NCBI GenBank assembly: GCA_002245135.1
Contig: NGBS01001290.1
Location: 1 to 20,804, forward strand
Direction of reading: 5' to 3'
DNA: 20,804 nt
Source: Proteromonas lacertae
Taxonomy: Eukaryota; Sar; Bigyra; Opalinata; Proteromonadidae
The notes below the pieces were generated by a model that searched no databases, was not told where the DNA came from, and saw only the letters and a program-made list of their open reading frames with translations. Shown piece by piece: positions 1 to 9,842 of this stretch (positions are counted from its first letter, which is position 1; every line of letters starts with the position of its first letter). Position numbers and translations under genes: made by a program.

Positions 1-964
1 CCAATTACATCACCAACATGAAGGTTTCCAATAACTGCAATTCGTGAAATCAAAATCTTGAAGAGTATAAAACATCCAAATGTAGTAGAGTTGAAAGAAA
101 TCGCAACATGTGCTTCCGAAAATGAAGGTGAGAGAGATGATGTATATTTGGTATTTGAATACTGTGATACTGATTTATCTGGTTTAATGGACTTAAGTCG
201 AGAGAAGATAATTCCTTGGTTTGATGAAGAGACAATCAAATGTTACAGTTATCAGTTATTGATAGGTTTAAAGTTTCTTCATGAAAAGAAAATAATGCAT
301 CGAGATTTAAAATGTTCGAATATTCTAATAAACAAAAACAATGAATTAAAACTAGCTGATTTTGGTTTAAGTCGTAGTTTATCATCAATGGAAAGAGAAT
401 ATACGAATAAAGTAATAACATTATGGTATAGACCTCCTGAATTATTATTGGGAAGTACAAAATATAATAACAGTGTTGATATGTGGAGTGTAGGATGTAT
501 AATCGGTGAATTATTAGTAGGAAAAGCAATATTCAATAAAACGAAAGAAAATGAACAATTAGAAATGATATTAGATATTTGTGGAAGTAATGATATTCCA
601 ATGGAATTAAAATCAATGAAAAACAGTAATTTATTAAAAAGAATATGAATTTAAATAAAGAAAGAAGTTTAAAAGAACATTTAGAGATGATAGGAAAAGA
701 GAAACAAGGTGAAGATTATAAATTAAGTGAAGATGGATTTGATTTAATAAATAAGCTGTTAGTATTAGATGGAAATAATCGGTTAAGTGCGAGTGAATGT
801 TTAAGACATAAATGGTTTGAAAAAGTATTAAAAGCAAGTGATTTAAAAGAGTTAGAAATACCAAGTAGTGGAGCCATGAGTTAGAAACAAAACAATTTCG
901 TCGAAAGAGAAATGAATCTAATTCAATTCCTAAATCAATGAATGTAAATAAGAATATAAAATAA
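1..964 (+). pseudogene. Left-arm copy of the CDK12/CTK1-like kinase (5'-partial, frame broken)
   Basis: This is the second copy of the kinase at 15293-16416 and begins inside the codon after the VALKK lysine motif. The HRDLKCSN catalytic loop, DFGLSR and the T-loop with YTNKVITLWYRPPE are all present and match the right copy residue for residue. Three small length changes break the frame: one C lost near 28-30, two A gained near 635-640, and one G lost near 870, just before the C-terminal HEL motif. I saw no substitutions over nearly 1 kb. All three changes lie in short homopolymers, so they may be sequencing errors in an otherwise live gene. Exon 1 would lie left of the window, so its state is unknown. 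Confidence 0.75.
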
Positions 965-1003
965 TTTAAAATGTTATTAATTATTATTTTCATTTTATAT
1001 ATT

Positions 1004-3119
1004 TTATTGGTAATGAGAAACTGATAATAACTCAAGTGAAGTTCTTGGATAATAAACATATGGAATATAATGGAGAAGGTAAATCTTCAACAAGTAAAAC
1101 AGGAGATGAATTATTATGACTATCAAAATTCTCTTTTATTCATATCAACAATCACTTCATAAATTGAACCATCTCCATGATTATTGAAATTTGGATTTTT
1201 ATTAACAACTCTTCCAATATGACAATAATAAGTAATATCTTGACTTTTACCATAAAAGCACGATAATTACATGTTGTTGATTGATAATGAATATCATAAC
1301 CAGAATATGCATTATTATTTGATAATCCTAACATCATATGATCATAATAACTTCCATTTTGATGAAATTGATATTTGATATGATAAATTCCATTTTCCAT
1401 TTTCAAATTCAAATAACAATGATTCCAATCATTAATTGTATTTGTTATTATTTTTCCATTATTTGAGATTGATATTCCATAACTTTGTTTAATTCTGTGA
1501 ATTTTACATCAATAAATTCTAATGATATTTTGAATTTCTTTTCATTTACAATATTCTTACAACTTATTCCATATTCTCTCTTTTCTATTTCTTTATTTAC
1601 TTTTCCATGAATTATTCCACTCTCTTTATCTATCATTAAACCATCTGGCAATGAAGGATTGATTGAAAATTCACATCGATTTCCATCAAATGAAGGAATT
1701 ATTGACATTTCTTCATCTGATATAAATAAATATTCTGATGAGGATATGAAAATGATGTGATTTCTTTTGTTTTTAATTCACTCAATAATTCTTTATCTTT
1801 CATTATTTTTATCATTTCTTCTTCTTCTTCGAAACTCAGTTTATTCTCTTTTATATATTCTATTAATAATTCTTTCGATTTGGAGTTTAAATAACAATCT
1901 TCATTCAATATTCTAAAAAGAATTTCTTTTCCACATACTTCCTCTATTATTGATATATTCTTTTTATTATCAACAAACAAACATAAACATTTCATTGTTC
2001 GATTTCTTTATTATCATTATATTCCATACATAATCTTTCCAATATATTTCTCTTTTTTGTATTTGAGATATATTCTATTTAAATATATTTTTAGTATTTA
2101 TACTTTTCATTTTCACATTTTTATATTTCATTATCATCAATACTATTTCGATCATTTTTATATTATTCATTTCTAATATACACAGTATTTCATCATTCAA
2201 TTCTTCTTCTTTTATCTTATCCAATATTCTTCTTTCATCTTCATTAAATTCTTCTTCATCATTATCTTCATTGTAATTGTTGATTATTACATTTTGAATT
2301 CTCTCATCTTTTATTAAATATATTTCTATATGATTTTTACATTCATTTTTCTTTAATTCTATGTTCATTTCTTTCAACATTTCTTTATTCTCTTTTTCTA
2401 TCTCTTTCTCTTTTATCTTTTCACAATCGATATCTTCTTCTATCAATTGCTTAAAATCATCTTCTATCTCTTTATTATCATATTTCTCATTCTTTTGGAA
2501 TTTATACCATTCTAACAATCGATTTAATAACCAACTCTCACTTCGAATTATCACATCTTTCATATTTAATATCTCACTCAAATTATTCATTTCTAATCTC
2601 AGCAAATATTCATTCTTATATAAATATTTATATCCTCGCTTTTCTATTTCCATATTTTTCAAGTCTTCTATCTCTCTCAAACATCCACCAAATACATTAC
2701 AAATATGAATTAATTTCATTAACACATCTTCATCTATATTATTATTCACAAATTCATAACAATCATTTATTATCTCTTTTTCACAATAACATAAACAAAA
2801 CATCAACACTTCTCATACACTCTCTTTACACATTATCAGTTCACCACCACTGTAGTATTTCTCCATCTCATAATAGCCAATTTCTTCGATTTCTTCATAT
2901 AACTCTAAAACTCCAACAAACTCACGATCTAACAACAGTTTCTTTACAGTTTCATTTCCATTCACTAAAATTGACTTGATTGACATTATTCGACTATCTC
3001 TAATCTTCACTTCTATTTCACCAAAACCACTTTCAACCAATTTTCGACATAATCTATCATAAAAATAAATATAAAATATACCCTTCTTCTCTTATGCTTT
3101 TATTCACTTTTATTATCAT
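1004..3119 (-). pseudogene. Decayed left-arm copy of the BTB/He_PIG/SPRY-like gene
   Basis: This is the inverted counterpart of 13130-15253. The start codon (3117-3119) and the first short intron remain, but the copy carries several lesions. A TGT-to-TGA nonsense change lies at 2813-2815. The second intron's acceptor, CAAATATAG in the right copy, reads CAAATACAA here (about 2056-2062). Single-base losses lie near 1735, 1490 and 1250, and the sequence diverges further towards 1030. In the stretch 2075-2809 about 17 of 243 residues differ from the right copy and one is inserted. Because substitutions and a splice-site loss are involved, this is real decay and not only read error. The final TAA (1004-1006) is shared with the other copy. 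Confidence 0.85.
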
Positions 3120-3802
3120 CTTTATGTAAATATATAACAAAAATAACGAAATTTGATTTTTATCAAAATTTTGAATAACCTAAAACTTAAAATGTGAAAA
3201 ACATTCTATATATCAATATTGAAGATTATATTGGTGTATAAATTCCTTCATTATGCTCTATAAAATTGTAAAATGTGAAGTATATAATGAAATGTGATTA
3301 CTTTGTTAAAGTAAGCGATTTTACAACTATTAATGTTTTTATAGAAGATTAATAAATATATTATCTGTGAGATTATATATATTAAATATGTGATTATCTA
3401 GAAACATGACAGATTAAAGAAATGAGTGAAGAGAGTGATAATGATAATGATATAGTTAATATTATATTCTTTCCAACAGTTGTTATTTGTGTGTGAATAT
3501 TTTTATCACCAAATAGAAGAATGTAAGTTTTACCATCATATTAATTATAATTACATGTAGTTGGTTGATCAAAATCTCTTTTTTCACAATGAATATTATC
3601 AATAATAGACATTTTATGTATTAATAATACCAATTATTACTTTCATCCTCAAATAAGAAAAACTAATTTTAGTTTGTGTAGAATTACATGTATTATTCTT
3701 GCTTCATTTTAATCAACCAATTCCTATTTTTAATTCCTATTTATACACCAAAAAATAATAATAATAAGAATGAAAATAATATAATAAATCAATTTCAATC
3801 AC
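3120..3802. other. Gene-poor stretch between left BTB copy and CSN1
   Basis: This stretch holds the upstream region of the left BTB-type copy, the small remnant ORF, the inner end of the inverted repeat (about 3668) and about 130 bases of unique sequence downstream of the CSN1 stop. A hairpin-capable TTTGAT/ATCAAA pair lies near 3153-3170 and is conserved in the right arm. I see no further gene. Confidence 0.6.
3394..3612 (-). pseudogene. Small remnant ORF in the left-arm tip, unknown family
   Basis: A reading frame starts ATGTCTATTATTGATAAT and runs about 73 codons, with one TAA after 23 codons that is also present in the right-arm copy (12641-12856). The two copies differ by a 3-nt insertion (ITTVGKN against ITVGKN) and a few substitutions. 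I do not recognise the family. It could be a relic of a gene that was already broken before the duplication, or upstream non-coding sequence that happens to be open. The length change by a multiple of three is the only hint of coding. Confidence 0.3.
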
Positions 3803-5480
3803 TTATGGTCTTCTATCGAAATGCTCAGATCTCCTTGGATCTAAATGATCATGAGAACTAGATGCTCTATAGCCAGATGTATAATCATGGTGATGAGGAT
3901 AGTCATCTTCATAGTCATAATCATCATCATATTCAGGTCCATATCCTCCCATACCTCCTCTTCCATACATCTGTGGATTGATTCTATTGTAAGGACGTCT
4001 GTTTTCTTCTTCTCTCTTCTTTTTTATTTCTTTTCTTGCTTTTATATTCTCATCACGTTGTAATTCTAGTTGTCTTTCATATAATTTGATTCTAAATATC
4101 TATAAATAAATAAAATAAGTAAATAAATATATACATTTGCTTTTTGATCATAGATTGAATTATTAACAGTATTATAAGACTGCATAATTATCTGATTTGT
4201 ATTAACACCTTTCTTCAAATATAAACATTGATTCTCTTCATCAATTTTACCATCAATAATTCCTGTGATTATCAAATTACTCATTTCTTTTTGAAGATTG
4301 CCTAAATTATCACCAAATTCTTCTGCCATTGATGATAGCTTAATGATTTTATATGGTTTGAAGTATTGTTCTAATGATGCTTTCTTGAATAAACCAACAA
4401 TTGTTACATTAGTAAATCTTAGAATGTAATCATTTTCAATGAATCTCTATTACAATAAAAGATAAAAATTTATAAAATAAATATATACATTCATTTTAAT
4501 CCAAGATAATCTATAGGTCTTATAATCACATTGAGCAATGGAATTCAATAATACTTTCAAATTTGGATAAGATTCTCTAATAATCTTCATTACTGACGGA
4601 TTATTCACTATTTCACTCAACAATTCTTCTCTACTTGAACCACAAATTGAAGATATTACAAAATATATAATCACATGATTAAACGGCATAACTTCTTCTT
4701 TATATCTTCTTGATAATATTACATCTTTTAATATCCTTGATGCATCTTTTAAATTTCGTTTATATTCTTCTAACTTGCAGGGTGTAATGATTTTACTTAA
4801 AGCATAACATACATTCAACCCATGATAAATTTCTAAACTTTGATTCTTTAATTCAACTAGTCCTTTATTATATTGACTGTGATTAATAAACTCTTACCAT
4901 CACCGAAGATAGAGACTAAACTACAGATCTTTAATTGAGTTAATCCTCGATCTTTATCTGTGTTGCCGTATTGTCTGGATTGGACTAATGCTGCGACTGC
5001 TTTGTTGTATTCGTGTTTGTTTGCGAAATATTCTGCTCTGTTTTCTAAATCAAGCTATGAATTTCAAATAATCCTGATAATAAATACCTTACCAGTTTCA
5101 CCTTGTAATGAAGCACCAGTTGTTTCAATGATTTCGTCGTTATGTGGCTTTACAGTGTCTTTTAACATGTCATCAAAGTGAAATTGATGTTTTGCATTGA
5201 TTTGTTTAAGCTATAATCGTTATCAATTATTTCTATACATCTGCAATATAAGCTGGAATGTGCTTGTTGTTGCTGTAGTTAAGTGCTTCTAGAAAAGCAT
5301 GTCTAGAATACTCATTGTCTCTATCTGCCATGTAAACTAGTCTTGAAATCTATAGTGATGTAAATGAAAGTAGAATACTTTTTTTAATCCTATATAAGCT
5401 TCAGAATAAGATAAAATGTTTTCAAATGGATCTCCTTGCGCTGGAAATGGTGAGCCATTTGATCTAGCTGAAAAACTCAT
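3803..5480 (-). CDS. CSN1: COP9 signalosome complex subunit 1 (CSN1/GPS1), 7 exons
   Basis: CSN1 is a PCI-domain subunit of the COP9 signalosome, which removes NEDD8 from cullins. Exons: 5480-5379, 5349-5239, 5210-5088, 5054-4898, 4862-4489, 4446-4135 and 4099-3803. Introns are 28-42 nt and the product is 491 aa, close to the human length. The N-terminal helices (AYIGLKKISRLVYMAD) match the start of the CSN1 repeat region. The C-terminal winged helix reads SSMAEEFGDNLGNLQKEMSN, then IITGIIDGKIDEENQCLYLK, close to the CSN1 pattern in which short non-polar loops lead to ILYARD. The proteasome paralogue RPN7 ends differently. The tail is odd: about 45 residues rich in Gly, Tyr, Asp and His after a basic helix. 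The acceptor of intron 4 is set by phase; a nearer AG at 4877 would break the frame. Confidence 0.88.
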
Positions 5481-5807
5481 ATTCTATTTGAATAAATAAT
5501 GGATGGCTTACTTACAATATAAAAATGAAAAAACACTCAAGCCTTAAAAACAAGATTCAAGCCAAGTCCTTTTTACAGCAACATCAAGAACTCATTAATT
5601 ATAATAGTTATGTGGGAATTATAATGATATATGGAATGTTGTTCTTGGTATTTATCACTTCAGAAAATAAAACCAACAATTTAAAATATGAAAGTAAAAA
5701 ATGAGTTTCAAAAATTATATTCGTTTTGATTTTTTTGTGAAATGGATTCACTCACTATAAAGAGGGTATTTTGTTTATTGATATATTAAAAGAATACAGT
5801 TCAAGCT
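5481..5807. promoter_or_regulatory. Divergent intergenic region between CSN1 and CENP-X
   Basis: These 327 bases separate the start codons of CSN1 (-) and CENP-X (+), so they should hold both promoters. No gene is seen inside. Two copies of a TCAAGCC core lie at about 5537-5543 and 5557-5563, and the second extends to TCAAGCCAA, which recurs upstream of the deubiquitinase. A 20-base element, TTTCAAAAATTATATTCGTT (5706-5725), recurs almost unchanged in the transporter/EF-hand promoter. Promoter function is inferred from position only. Confidence 0.5.
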
Positions 5808-6027
5808 ATGCTAGCAAAATGTCTTAATGGAAGAATGAAAGTATCAACAACAGCGAATGATCTTTCTGCAGTGTATATTCAAGCATTTTTAGAAGGTAAC
5901 TAAATTAAATTATATTTTTATAGAAGCTTTATCAAGAGCAATTATTGTAGCTAAAGAATCAGGTGAAAATGAGGTAAAGCCAGAACATATTCAAAGAATA
6001 CTACCTCAATTGTTGTTAGATTTTTAA
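5808..6027 (+). CDS. CENPX: CENP-X / MHF2 histone-fold protein, 2 exons
   Basis: CENP-X pairs with CENP-S (MHF1). It acts at the centromere (CCAN) and with FANCM at stalled forks. Exon 1 is 5808-5895, a 28-nt GT-AG intron follows (5896-5923), and exon 2 is 5924-6027, giving 63 aa. The family is recognisable from the order KVSTTANDLSAVYIQAFL, EALSRAIIVAKESGE, then VKPEHIQRILPQLLLDF. The closing VLPQLLLDF-type ending is a hallmark of CENP-X. At 63 residues it is shorter than the roughly 80-residue animal and yeast proteins, mostly at the N-terminus. The start is the first in-frame ATG; the second Met, at residue 10, would remove part of the first helix. The gene ends 71 bases from the convergent deubiquitinase stop. 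Confidence 0.88.
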
Positions 6028-6098
6028 TTTATAAGAATAATTTAATGTCAAGTGTTTTTCATTAGAATAATACAACAAATTTCAAAAAAATAATGTGA

Positions 6099-9000
6099 CT
6101 ACATAATTGATTTAATTCTTTCATAAAATAATATATATGCATTTGGAGAATGACACTCATTTTCATCCACTTCATTTATATACGTGTCATTATATTTGTA
6201 CCATTTGTTAGTTTCATGATTAAAACCATAAGCAATATAATGACCAAGTGATAAAGTACCTGTATGACACTATTAAAATAAAAATAATAACACTAAAAAA
6301 TATATACAACAACACCAATAAGATTATAAGTGTTATTTTCATCACTTTTATCTTTCATATAAGGAGATAAATCCAAAATATTTGGATAGGATATATTCTC
6401 CTCATTCTTACCCTTTGTCTCTGAAAAACGAGCAAATTACAGACACATCAAAATTAAAGAAAATAATATATATAAAATATATATATATAAAATGATATAT
6501 GTATAATCAGTATATTTGGAACATATACAAATGCATATTGTTTTGAAGCATTTGATAGTTTCATACACTTACTACAATCATATTTATCTTTATCCACCAA
6601 TAATTCTTTACTTAGAAACAAATTTAAGCAGTTTTCCAGTGTAATTGTATAACTATTACTATCAAAAGATGTTTCACTTTGATTTATTAGATTGTTTTCC
6701 ATATTTTCATTACAATTTTTATCATTTACTGTTGATTTATCTGTTCTTAACTGTGTAAAGATGGAATCTTCAACTTTGAATTTACTATCAACATATACAT
6801 TGTATATTTGTGTTTTATGAGTTCTATCACAATCAATTCGACTAATCATTTTTTTATCAATTGACAAATCATCATAAAGGAATTTTTCAACCAAAGGTTT
6901 TGTCTATTAAAATAATATATATATATTATACATTTGGTAAAGAAGTAGCATTTACATAGAAATACCTTGGGACTAATAACTTTCCACTTTTAGTTTTATT
7001 ACTGTTATTATAAACAACAAAATTAATGAAAAATAAGTTGTTGAATAACATATGCATTTTTGTTTTAGTATAAATATGTGATCTATAAGTGGATTGTGTA
7101 ACATAACCATCAGGAGTATTGTCATTAAATACATAATAGGTTTTAACAGAATCTAGTTTCAATTCATTCAACATTTCTTCAGCTGAAGTGATTTTACCAT
7201 CATTATCACTATTTATATTTATATGTTAAAATAATATATATATATACGTTATAGCTACATGTAATATACTACTTTCATTCAAATTCATTACTTCAATTAA
7301 TGCTATTTTCATTGATCTAATAGTTAATTCCACTGGAGTTACATACAATTTAATAGGAGTAATCAATGGATCTTCATAAAACAATACTCTAAAAGATTGC
7401 TTCTTATAATTCACTAAATCTTCTGAATATTTCGGTAAACATCTATTCATCTCTACACTTGGAATTGCTAAAGTTAAGGATGTAAATAATTCTTCAGTTG
7501 TTGAACAGTTTCCACATTCACATTGTATTTTGGAGATATATTTTCCTTGAAATATATCCGTTATAACAGATCCATTTGGTTTTATAGCTAATTCTTCATT
7601 CATTCCGTCTAATAAGTAACTTAAAAATTCATGAGAATCATTTTGACTACAGCCTATAAATTGTGTTGCACTGAGGCTTATTGCATTCTTTAGAATTGAT
7701 GGATTTACATAATCACTAATATTTTATTCCATAAGTCTTTAATTACAGAAGCATAAGATTCAGTTATTTTTCCTTTTGGTTTGTTACCTTTAACGATTCA
7801 ATATATTTATCATTTTTCATATAATTCGTTAATTCAGTACAATTATTCAAACATTGAAGTATAGAATTCATATAACAAGTATTTCCAATATTAAACAAAC
7901 CACACAATCCTTTTCTATTCAATAATCTCGAACTAGGGCTTGATGTCTTTGTATGTGAAAGCGGAGAAGATAATGAAGATGTGCTATAACTACTCACATT
8001 ATTCTCTAACAAATTGAAATCATCTAAACTTGTAGAAGTTTTTCTTCCATTTTTATCAATTGTTCTTTTTCTACTATCACTATATATATATTCTTTACCA
8101 CTATCATAATCATCATTGTTATCATCATCTAAAAGATTATCAAAAGAAAACTTATCGTTATTAGTTAAACTACTAGATCTATCATAATCTATAAAACTAT
8201 TACCACTATAATGATAATTATTATTATTAGCTAAAATATTCATATTACTATTCATAGAAGAACGTTTATTAGTTGGTGAAGAAGAGCGAAGATCAATAGA
8301 AGTAGTAGATGATTTATTTGTTGTAGTTGAAGATTGATAATTATTATTATATTTGCTATTACTATTTAATCTGTTTAAAGGTGGTGGACTTATCATTCTA
8401 TCTAGTGAATTTCTATTGGATGTGTTTGTATAAACTCTATCTTCCATTCTTTTTTCACTTCGTATTTTATTAATCTTTTCTTCATTGGCTGTAGCAATTG
8501 ATCTGTGGTTTTCTGTGAGTATTTCATTTTGGACAATTATATCATTCTTCGGTTTTTCCATTAGCGGATAATAATATTTTCCTTTTGATTCCGTTGAAGC
8601 ATTGTTATAATATTCAAATTCTATCAATCTATCATGAATACCATGAACTCCATAATCTTCAGAATAAATATTAAATTGTATTTCATCATCAGTATTTAAC
8701 ATTTTTGCTCTAACTGTTTCACCACTTATTGCAGTTATTACGATAGGAATCCATTTGAAATCGTTTCTATATAATCGATAATCACCTACTAAAGCAGCTC
8801 GAAAATATTCTGTGAAATAATATAAAGGTCTAAATCTATTATCAATCTCATTTCTTGGACTAGTATATATATATATATAATAAACAATAAATAACTATAC
8901 ATTAATTCTGGATAGTAATAACAATCATGACAAAACTGTACAGTTATTGATTCATTAGTTATCTCCAATATTTTAGCTTCATACCAATGACCTGTCTTAT

Positions 9001-9744
9001 CACAAACATCAAAATATTGATTGTTATTCATCAGATTTGACTCTTTTCTACTTATTCCACAAAGTTTAAATTTTTCGATTTTTTCATTGTGCGTTGTATA
9101 ATCTAACAATAAATCTTTATCATTATCATTTTTTATAGTTGGATAATAATGGGAAATAATATTTAACCAAGCATCAGCTTTATTATTTCGTATATATATT
9201 TTGAAAAAATCATCAATTTTATAATGATTATTAATCCACTTCTTAATATCACAATCTTCTGGTATGTATATATCTCTCTTAGATGCACAATTACGATATG
9301 TTATACCATTCTTTCTAAAGTAATACTATTTCATTAAATAATATTATTATTATACATGAAATCTAACTAACCTTACATAACAATTATCAATTCTATTGTG
9401 GTAAACATATATTACCTCTGCTTGTTTACCTATTATTTGCTCAATTTGTTTATATATTGAATCACTTACAAATAGGCACTTACTTGGCTATAATTTAATA
9501 TAGCAATGTGAGTATACTGAGAAATCAACATTGCCATTGCTGTCTTTCATACAACTATAATTGATTGGCTAGGACTATAGGCAAAAGGAATATACATATT
9601 TATTTATATCAGAATATTCCCATGTTTTATACCATTGTACAGGCAATGCAACACTAGAATGAATAAAAATGAGAAAAAATACAGGATATCAGATTTTGGA
9701 GTATGTAGTTCAATTTGATCTACTATGTAACGTTTTTTGGACAT
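6099..9744 (-). CDS. DUSP / Tudor-like / USP ubiquitin carboxyl-terminal hydrolase, 10 exons
   Basis: This is a cysteine protease that removes ubiquitin. Exons: 9744-9683, 9653-9596, 9568-9518, 9487-9372, 9314-8901, 8859-7248, 7208-6932, 6903-6499, 6436-6308 and 6269-6099, about 1098 aa. A DUSP-like domain comes first ([14 protein letters not shown]). Next is a Tudor/MBT-like barrel ([19 protein letters not shown], then [18 protein letters not shown]). A Ser/Asn-rich linker of about 200 residues follows, then the catalytic domain: Cys box [15 protein letters not shown] (Cys near residue 562), two Cys-pair zinc motifs (CECGNC and CSKC), and His box LGHYIAYG (His near 1052). Two single-base losses in short runs (about 7788 and 7720) break the frame inside exon 6; both sides align perfectly to the USP fold, so sequencing error is likely. 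Intron 8 lacks GT-AG ends. Confidence 0.88.
6437..6498 (-). other. Candidate AT-AA minor-class (U12-type) intron in the USP gene
   Basis: The conserved USP core PNILIIH must continue into an L-K-R-F-S-like motif. It does so exactly (FARFS) if 62 bases are removed here in phase 0. The removed segment starts ATATCATTTT, close to the U12 donor ATATCCTTTT, and ends CTGTAA. A TTCTTTAA stretch (6454-6461), close to the U12 branch consensus TTCCTTAA, lies about 17 nt before the 3' end. No GT-AG choice keeps both the frame and the motif. Base-call error at both ends is the alternative. Confidence 0.5.
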
Positions 9745-9842
9745 ATTACGATTTTAAATTGATTTCATAAACAGATGAAACAAGAAAAATAAAGTAACAA
9801 GTTTGGCTTGATAGAAACAAATTCAAAAAAAACAGAATATAA

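Larger units (their letters stand above)
1..3668. repeat. Left arm of a ~3.67-kb inverted repeat (partner about 12588-16256)
   Basis: Read in reverse complement, this segment matches about 12588-16256 throughout: kinase exon 2, the 3' spacer, the BTB-type gene, its upstream region and a small remnant ORF. Homology stops at the inner end shortly after a shared TTTCATCCTCAAATAAG at about 3640-3660, where the flanks become unrelated. The outer end is cut by the window: base 1 equals base 16256, the third base of kinase exon 2, so the repeat may continue to the left. The arm lengths agree to within a few bases. No terminal inverted motif, transposase or integrase is visible. Confidence 0.95.

Noticed and set aside
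58-964. Non-standard genetic code (TAA/TAG read as Gln)
   Set aside because: TAA and TAG fall exactly where CENP-X, CSN1, the USP, the transporter and the EF-hand protein end. Internal stops are explained by short introns.
236-1059. Open frames of 85-141 codons antisense to the left kinase, and their twins near 15367-16020
   Set aside because: They are Ile/Leu/Tyr/Phe-rich shadows of an AT-rich kinase gene and are identical in both arms because the DNA is identical. They show no domain and no introns.
3845-5181. Plus-strand frames at 3845-4063 and 4960-5181
   Set aside because: They are antisense to CSN1 exons that align to the family throughout.
3803-5480. RPN7/PSMD6 instead of CSN1
   Set aside because: The winged-helix loop (DEENQCLYLK) follows the CSN1 pattern rather than the RPN7 GIVETNRPD pattern, and the 491-aa length fits CSN1.
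7715-7795. Programmed ribosomal frameshifting in the deubiquitinase
   Set aside because: There are two shifts close together, no slippery heptamer with a downstream structure, and similar homopolymer length changes elsewhere in the window. Read error is simpler.
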